Source: Akkermansia biwaensis (GTDB taxonomy: Bacteria > Verrucomicrobiota > Verrucomicrobiia > Verrucomicrobiales > Akkermansiaceae). From it: a DNA stretch of 64,000 nucleotides. Position 1 is the stretch's first letter, and each line of letters opens with the position of its first letter. Positions 58,875-64,000 of this stretch are shown one piece after another. The translations under genes and the position numbers were made by a program. The notes below the pieces were generated by a model. The model saw only the letters and a list, made by a program, of their open reading frames with translations, was not told the origin of the DNA and ran no database searches. The DNA is taken from the NCBI RefSeq assembly GCF_026072915.1, contig NZ_AP025943.1, positions 1,178,001-1,242,000 on the forward strand, in the 5' to 3' direction.

Positions 58875-59777
58875 CTACCGGAAAACTTCGCCGGGCATGG
58901 TCCATGTTCCGGGGGAAACCACTCGTCCCGGCAGTACAACGGTATTGGCTCCAAACCTGACGTGATCTCCAATGACGGCTCCCAGCTTGTTCCTTCCCGT
59001 TTCTACCAGCCTCCCTCCAGCCATCATCCGCTGCTCCGCCCCGTCGTGCCTGAAATTGGAACAAACCGTTCCCGCGCCAAAATTGACATCGTTTCCGATG
59101 ATGGAATCCCCGGCATAACTCAAATGAGAAATAAACGTCCCGTCCCCCACAATGCAATTCTTCAACTCAACGCCCTGCCCCACAACACACCTGTCTCCCA
59201 AAGAAACATATCCCCTCAAATAGCAATTCGGACCAACCCTGCAACCGTCTCCCACCCATACGCAGCCTTCCACCACCACGCCGGGCAACACTGCGGAATC
59301 CCTCCCAAGCCGCAAGGTTCCCATAACATGCGCGCCGTCTTTTATGAAACCGCCATCTCCTTCCATTCCCCTCATCACTCTCTCCTGCCAGTCCAGCAGA
59401 TCCCACGGATATACCAGCCGCTCCACGGCCATATCCCTTTTCAAGGAACTCCGCCGTACTCCCGGAGCCCCTTTCCCCGCCAGAAAACAACCCTCCGCAT
59501 TCCTTAGCTCGCATTCCCCCAGTCCGTAATCCGCCAGCCACACAGCAGCCTCCGGTGAAAAATCATGCATGGACACCTCCACAGCTCCATCCCCGCTCCC
59601 GCGCTCTTCCTCTTCCGGTCCCAAAACGGCTTCAAAGCCCGCTTCCCGGAGCTGTAAGGCACAATACGCACCGATGCTTGTCCCGGCCACGGAAAACGCG
59701 TGGAAGGGCCTTTCAGGACCCGTTGCCGGAAAAGTGAGATCCCTCTCAGGAATATAAATCAATCTGGCAATCCGCAT
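58875..59777 (-). CDS. GlmU-like left-handed beta-helix acyltransferase/nucleotidyltransferase-like protein
   Basis: A 300-residue protein. The C-terminal half shows left-handed beta-helix hexapeptide repeats ('GVVVEGCVWVGDGCRVGPNCYLRGYVSLG', of which only parts are quoted), and 'LSYAGDSIIGNDVNFGAGT' matches the GlmU C-domain signature. The N-terminal part is not a full nucleotidyltransferase. Likely an acetyltransferase or sugar-nucleotide enzyme of envelope synthesis. The start at 59777 is chosen over 59891, because the longer leader lacks homology-like features. Confidence 0.65.
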   Translation of the reverse strand: MRIARLIYIPERDLTFPATGPERPFHAFSVAGTSIGAYCALQLREAGFEAVLGPEEEERGSGDGAVEVSMHDFSPEAAVWLADYGLGECELRNAEGCFLAGKGAPGVRRSSLKRDMAVERLVYPWDLLDWQERVMRGMEGDGGFIKDGAHVMGTLRLGRDSAVLPGVVVEGCVWVGDGCRVGPNCYLRGYVSLGDRCVVGQGVELKNCIVGDGTFISHLSYAGDSIIGNDVNFGAGTVCSNFRHDGAEQRMMAGGRLVETGRNKLGAVIGDHVRFGANTVVLPGRVVSPGTWTMPGEVFR

Positions 59778-59889
59778 GCAGGAATGATATTCCCTGTTCC
59801 GTACTTTCTGCAAGAGCAATGCAGTCGGTGCCCGGAGTGACCTCTTCAGGCAATAACTGTGTGAAAGGAATAGTGAATCACGGGTGAAC

Positions 59890-60060
59890 AATCTGTGAAT
59901 AACTTATTCGGACATTATTCACATTCCTGTTAACGGAATTTATTCACATTTAAAAAAAGACAAACCACACTCATTTTAAACGCGGAACCAGTGTTGTTCA
60001 CAATTGCCACAGGGTAGAAGAAGAAGGAATTTAAATATTGTTAAATCTAATACTCTTCAA
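59890..60060. other. Putative replication origin (oriC) with DnaA boxes
   Basis: Between the GlmU-like gene and ribD lie three exact TTATTCACA boxes (59894-59902 reverse, 59915-59923, 59940-59948) and TTGTTCACA (59994-60002). To the right is an AT-rich stretch with repeated TTTAAA (to about 60050) that could unwind. dnaN, mnmG and two parS-type sites lie within 4 kb. The 331-bp gap (59778-60108) has no gene. DnaA binding is inferred. Confidence 0.7.
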
Positions 60061-60108
60061 CGCACATCTCTATTGTCCTTTTTCCATGATCCATGATACA
60101 AGGTCCCC

Positions 60109-61164
60109 ATGAACGCAGAGGATCGGGATGCCCGCTGGATGAAACTGGCCATTGAACTTGCCGGAAAAGGGCTCGGACTGACCAGCCCCAATCCCTGCGT
60201 GGGCGCGGTCATCGTTCACAAGGATCAGATCATCGGCTCCGGATTTCACGAAAAAGCTGGCCTCCCCCATGCAGAAAGAAATGCCATTGCCGACGGTATT
60301 GCCAAAGGCAATGTCGGGCTGTTTCCGGATTCCACCCTTTACGTTACATTGGAACCGTGCAGCACGACGGGAAAAACTCCCCCTTGTACGGAAGCCATTA
60401 TAAAACACGGTTTCAAGAGAGTAGTTTACGGTTCGGAAGATCCCAATCCCGGTCACAAGGGAATTGCCGCGGAAATCTTGAAGAATGCGGGCATTAAAGT
60501 TACCCGGGGAGTTCTGGAAAAGGAATGTGACTTTTTGATCAGGGCTTTCCGTCTGAACATGATGGAAGGCCGTTCCTGGGTAATCGCCAAAAGCGCCATG
60601 TCCCTGGACGGACATATTTCCCGCAGTCCGGAACGTTCCCAATGGCTGACCGGAAAAGCGGCTAGGTCTTTTGTGCATACGCTCCGTTCCGAATGTGAAG
60701 CTGTCATGACAGGAGGAAACACGGTGCGCATGGACAATCCGTCTTTGACGATCAGGAATCCGGAAAAACCCGTTTCTCCCCTTAAGGAACAACCGTGGCG
60801 CATTATCCTGACCCGGAATGCCGCTTCCATCCCGAAAAATTCCATCTGCCTGACGGATGAATTTCGCGACCGCACCCTGATCGTAGAGAATGTATCCAAT
60901 TATTTGGAATTGTTACAAAATTTGTACACGGAAAGAAAGATAAGCTCCCTTCTGCTGGAATCTGGAGGTGTTCTGATGAAGGAATTTTTGAAAGCCGGGC
61001 TGGTGGATGAATGGGTGGGGTTTTATGCTCCCGTCATTACGGGCGGCGGTGTTGATGGAGTGGAAGGAGGGGATTTCCTGGAGCGTGAAGCTCATCTTGT
61101 AAAGCCGTCTGCAAAGATGTTTGGAGACGACGTGTGCATCCGGGGTGAAGTGCGTTATCAATAA
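60109..61164 (+). CDS. ribD: Bifunctional riboflavin deaminase/reductase RibD
   Basis: A 351-residue enzyme for two early steps of riboflavin synthesis. The zinc deaminase domain has 'PNPCVGAVIV', 'HAERNA' and 'PCSTTGKTPPC'; the reductase domain starts near 160 ('IAKSAMSLDGHIS', 'GGNTVRMDNPSLT'). It is alone; no other rib gene is adjacent and no FMN riboswitch was recognised upstream, where the origin lies. The start at 60109 is the first ATG with good N-terminal alignment. Confidence 0.95.
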   Translation: MNAEDRDARWMKLAIELAGKGLGLTSPNPCVGAVIVHKDQIIGSGFHEKAGLPHAERNAIADGIAKGNVGLFPDSTLYVTLEPCSTTGKTPPCTEAIIKHGFKRVVYGSEDPNPGHKGIAAEILKNAGIKVTRGVLEKECDFLIRAFRLNMMEGRSWVIAKSAMSLDGHISRSPERSQWLTGKAARSFVHTLRSECEAVMTGGNTVRMDNPSLTIRNPEKPVSPLKEQPWRIILTRNAASIPKNSICLTDEFRDRTLIVENVSNYLELLQNLYTERKISSLLLESGGVLMKEFLKAGLVDEWVGFYAPVITGGGVDGVEGGDFLEREAHLVKPSAKMFGDDVCIRGEVRYQ

Positions 61165-61457
61165 CAGGAAGCTTTGTCTCCGGATGCTGTAACGTTATCT
61201 TCCTTTTTACGGCAGACTATTTCCGTTTTTCTTCTGGAATTCCGTTTCAGATCCTGGTGAGCCTGCCATTTGACCATCTCTTTCATCATTGCCTGGTGCC
61301 TGTCGTTGCTTTCTTTCTGCAGGACAATTAATATGGCATGGACCATGCCGGGAATGTATCCGACAAGGCAAAGGATGATATTGAGGGTAAAGCTTCCGCA
61401 TCCTCCATAAGCCAGTGCCATGGAAGGCGGCAGCAAAATGGCCAGAACGTACCGCAT
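61158..61457 (-). CDS. Pmp3/YqaE-family small membrane protein
   Basis: A 99-residue protein whose first half fits the UPF0057/Pmp3 pattern: hydrophobic segment, 'GGCGSFTLNIILCLVGYIPGMVHA', second helix. The tail is charged and Lys-rich. Pmp3 proteins affect membrane potential and stress tolerance in known organisms. Convergent with ribD, overlapping its end by 7 bases. Confidence 0.8.
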   Translation of the reverse strand: MRYVLAILLPPSMALAYGGCGSFTLNIILCLVGYIPGMVHAILIVLQKESNDRHQAMMKEMVKWQAHQDLKRNSRRKTEIVCRKKEDNVTASGDKASCY

Positions 61458-61574
61458 GATGTAATGATCATATGTCGTTTTCTATAGATCAACAAGCACA
61501 ATGATTTTTATCTTCGCGTGCTGAAGATTTCCAAGACAGGAAATTTCACGCGGAAAAAGTAACGCGAATGCTGT

Positions 61575-63449
61575 TTATCTGTTCCGTTTCTTCAAATAGA
61601 CAAGCAGAAGCGCTATATCCGCCGGAGTAATGCCAGGAATGCGGGAAGCCTGTCCTATGGTGGCAGGACGTATTTTACCCAGCTTGATGACGGCTTCCTT
61701 TTTTAAAGCGTGGACGGATTCGTAATCAATATCGTCAGGGATATTTTTTTCCTCCATCCGCACGATTTTTTCTGCCTGTTTTTTTTGCCTTTCAATGTGG
61801 CCCTCATACTGGATGTCTATAGCTATGGCATCCCAATGTTCCACGTGGAACATTTTTTTCATATTTTCCGGCAGCATGGACCATTCGTTTCCGGGGCGCT
61901 TGAGCCAGATGGAGACGGGAACGCCTTCATATTTCATTGCTGCCGCCTGCTTTATTCCCTCTTCAATAGCCTTCCGCCTGTTTTCCGTTTCCATGAACAG
62001 ATCATGGGTGATGAGGCCGTTTTCAAACGCCAGGGGAGCCAGCCGCAGGTCCGCGTTATCCTGCCGCAGCAGCAGCCGGAATTCCGCACGGCTGGTAAAC
62101 ATGCGGTATGGTTCGTCCGTTCCTTTGGTAACCAGGTCGTCAATCATGACACCTATATAAGCCTGGTCCCTCCGGAGAACCAGCGGAGGCTTTCCGAGAA
62201 CTTTCAAGGCGGCGTTCGTTCCCGCCATCAGGCCCTGTGCGGCAGCTTCCTCATATCCGGAAGTCCCATTGATCTGTCCGGCAAAATACAGGTTCTCCAC
62301 GAGCTTAGTTTCCAGAGTGGGGTGAAGTTGGGTGGGTGGGCAGAAGTCGTATTCCACCGCATACCCCGGGCGTATCAACTGGGCATTTTCCAAACCGGGA
62401 ATAGTGCGGATAAATTCGCGTTGAGCGGAGTAGGGCAGGGAAGTAGACACGCCGTTGAGGTAGAATTCCTCCGTGCTGCGCCCTTCCGGTTCCAGAAAAA
62501 CCTGATGGCTCGTTTTTTCTGCAAACCTCACGATTTTGTCTTCAATGGAAGGGCAGTAGCGCGGCCCTATCCCTTCAATGATACCGCTGTACAGGGGGCT
62601 GAATTTCAGATTATCCCGGATAATGTCGTGCGTGGTCTGGTTGGTGTACGTGATCCAGCAGGGCATCTGCTCCATCCGGAAATCTTTGTCTCCCCACGTG
62701 TTCAGTGTACAATAGGGTTCGGAAGAACGCTTCAGCAGGTTGCGTGAGCGGTAGCTGAACAGGGCAGGGGGAGTGTCCCCCGGTTGGAGTTCGCAGACGG
62801 AAAAATCAATGGACCTGCCGTTGATGCGGGGAGAAGTGCCTGTTTTCAGCCGTTCCACCTGAAAGCCCAAATCCGCCAAGCCGGAGGAAAGCGTGGAAGG
62901 TGCACAACCCATGCGGCCGCCCGTGATATGCTGCAGTCCTACATGCAGCAGGCCTTTCATGAAGGTGCCGGAACAGATGACCACGCTGCGTGCATAAATG
63001 GTATAGTCCAGGGAAGTGACGGCGCCCGCGGCCTGTTGTTCTCCATTGACAAGCAGCTTGACGACGTCTCCCTGGAACAGCCGTACGCCGGGAGCGGTTT
63101 CCAGCACTCTTTTCATGCGCGTACGGTAGGCGGTCTTGTCACATTGGGCGCGCGGTGCGCGGACGCTGGGGCCCTTGGAAGCGTTCAGCATCCGGAATTG
63201 AATGGCGGTGGCATCCGTATTCAGGCCCATGGCGCCGCCCAGAGCATCTATTTCCCGGACAATATGCCCCTTGGCAAGGCCGCCGATGGCAGGATTGCAG
63301 GACATTTGGCCGATGGTGTCCAGGTTATGGGTAAGAACGGCTACGGAACAGCCCATGCGGGAAGCGGCTAAAGCCGCTTCAATGCCCGCGTGTCCTGCGC
63401 CGACGACGAGAACGTCGAACACGGAAGATGCTTGGGTGGAGGAATTCAT
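61575..63449 (-). CDS. mnmG: tRNA uridine-34 carboxymethylaminomethyl enzyme MnmG (GidA)
   Basis: A 624-residue FAD protein that works with MnmE to modify U34 in tRNA anticodons. The dinucleotide motif '[19 protein letters not shown]' opens the protein, and '[15 protein letters not shown]', '[18 protein letters not shown]' and '[35 protein letters not shown]' hold other conserved blocks (the last only partly needed). The start is the ATG at 63449, overlapping the holA stop by one base, so the two are likely coupled. The gene carries a perfect parS-type site. Confidence 0.97.
   Translation of the reverse strand: MNSSTQASSVFDVLVVGAGHAGIEAALAASRMGCSVAVLTHNLDTIGQMSCNPAIGGLAKGHIVREIDALGGAMGLNTDATAIQFRMLNASKGPSVRAPRAQCDKTAYRTRMKRVLETAPGVRLFQGDVVKLLVNGEQQAAGAVTSLDYTIYARSVVICSGTFMKGLLHVGLQHITGGRMGCAPSTLSSGLADLGFQVERLKTGTSPRINGRSIDFSVCELQPGDTPPALFSYRSRNLLKRSSEPYCTLNTWGDKDFRMEQMPCWITYTNQTTHDIIRDNLKFSPLYSGIIEGIGPRYCPSIEDKIVRFAEKTSHQVFLEPEGRSTEEFYLNGVSTSLPYSAQREFIRTIPGLENAQLIRPGYAVEYDFCPPTQLHPTLETKLVENLYFAGQINGTSGYEEAAAQGLMAGTNAALKVLGKPPLVLRRDQAYIGVMIDDLVTKGTDEPYRMFTSRAEFRLLLRQDNADLRLAPLAFENGLITHDLFMETENRRKAIEEGIKQAAAMKYEGVPVSIWLKRPGNEWSMLPENMKKMFHVEHWDAIAIDIQYEGHIERQKKQAEKIVRMEEKNIPDDIDYESVHALKKEAVIKLGKIRPATIGQASRIPGITPADIALLLVYLKKRNR
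61837..61852. promoter_or_regulatory. Perfect parS site inside mnmG
   Basis: TGTTCCACGTGGAACA is a perfect 16-bp palindrome equal to known parS of other bacteria. It is read through as 'FHVEH' in MnmG, a known effect of parS in this gene. It is a likely ParB loading site near the origin. Confidence 0.88.
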
Positions 63450-64000
63450 CAGGATGCTGAACAAATGGCAAGACGGTGCAGGACCAGCCGAGGATCAAGA
63501 GAAGAGGAAACCAGGGCCTTGTCGGCCTTCATGCACTCCTTCAGGGTCTGTTTCAGTCGCTCCGTCTTGAATTTGGCGGCATTTTGGGCCGCCAGGAAAA
63601 GCGGGTAGGCATTCGGGGTGCCGTCCTTCTTCAAGGGAATCAGCGCGGATGCATAGGAGGGCAGGGAAGAAATTCTGGCGGTGAAATCCTTGAAATTGGT
63701 AGGCTTCAAATTGAAAGCATCACACAAAAGCTTGGCGGCCAGCAAATTTCTAAGGGTCGGAATAAACGCGGCACGCATGATGGTGACGGCATTTTCCCCG
63801 CGTTCCAGTTGAAAATCGATCAGGGAAATGGCCGTGTCGCTCTTCTTGTTTTCCAGCGCCCGTGAAATTTCAAAAATTACTCCCGTGCGGGTGAGTGGAA
63901 CCATTCTTTCCACATCCTCCGGCATGACCGTCCGCCGTTCCGCTCCCAGGAAAAGATCCAGCTTTTCAATTTCGGAAATAATCTGGCGGGAAGACTCGCT
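63449..64000 (-). CDS. holA: DNA polymerase III delta subunit (partial)
   Basis: The gene continues beyond the right edge; 183 codons plus the stop are visible. The stretch '[10 protein letters not shown]' then '[10 protein letters not shown]' matches the HolA mid-region, and the C-terminal helical part is typical ('[17 protein letters not shown]'). HolA loads the sliding clamp. It is coupled to mnmG by the overlapping TGATG. Confidence 0.8.
   Translation of the reverse strand, partial: SESSRQIISEIEKLDLFLGAERRTVMPEDVERMVPLTRTGVIFEISRALENKKSDTAISLIDFQLERGENAVTIMRAAFIPTLRNLLAAKLLCDAFNLKPTNFKDFTARISSLPSYASALIPLKKDGTPNAYPLFLAAQNAAKFKTERLKQTLKECMKADKALVSSSLDPRLVLHRLAICSAS

Noticed and set aside
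59778-60108. FMN riboswitch for ribD
   Set aside because: The upstream gap shows DnaA boxes and AT-rich DNA but none of the conserved RFN blocks.

Overview
The window is chromosomal DNA from a mucin-feeding member of the Verrucomicrobiota, most likely Akkermansia muciniphila or a close relative. The basis is my reading of the 16S rRNA gene, the secreted mucin-glycan enzymes (sialidase, fucosidase, alpha- and beta-galactosidase, sialate esterase), a PEP-CTERM protein, and the GC-rich genes with few clear Shine-Dalgarno sites. No database search was run.

Layout. 1-4837: a tight plus-strand run of envelope genes (glycine-zipper lipoprotein, small coiled-coil lipoprotein, GYF-domain membrane protein, proline-rich Sel1 membrane protein, small anchored protein). 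4955-12344: argH, a SulP transporter, an HxlR regulator divergent from a ferredoxin-nitroreductase, an unknown gene paired with nrdR, and a sialate O-acetylesterase-like protein. 12437-18478: a complete minus-strand rRNA operon (16S, tRNA-Ala, tRNA-Ile, 23S, 5S) with its promoter, processing stems and terminator. 19015-23371: clpB and a GH27 alpha-galactosidase. 23521-32451: a kdp potassium locus transcribed kdpD, kdpE, an outer-membrane barrel gene, kdpA, kdpB, kdpC. 32601-43472: glycan enzymes, with a sialidase broken by one base in a C tract, a GH29 fucosidase, a TIGR02597-like/PEP-CTERM pair and a large GH2 beta-galactosidase. 43615-46908: an LpxR-like protein, TatD, a LysM lipoprotein and an L,D-transpeptidase. 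46995-55077: an Rhs polymorphic-toxin locus with an AT-rich tip, an overlapping membrane protein (candidate immunity), two lipoprotein genes (one frameshifted) and a decayed Rhs core copy. 55526-64000: a replication-origin neighbourhood with dnaN, a tiny upstream ORF, two parS-type sites, a DnaA-box cluster that looks like oriC, ribD, mnmG and holA.

How the parts relate. The glycosidases and esterase would strip sialic acid, fucose and galactose from mucin glycans. The kdp genes encode high-affinity K+ uptake with its two-component control and an unexpected outer-membrane partner. The points most worth following are the Rhs tip/immunity module and its debris, the outer-membrane gene inside kdp, the GYF-domain gene beside a gene rich in polyproline motifs, the frameshifted sialidase, the short ORF coupled to dnaN, and the oriC/parS layout without an adjacent dnaA.
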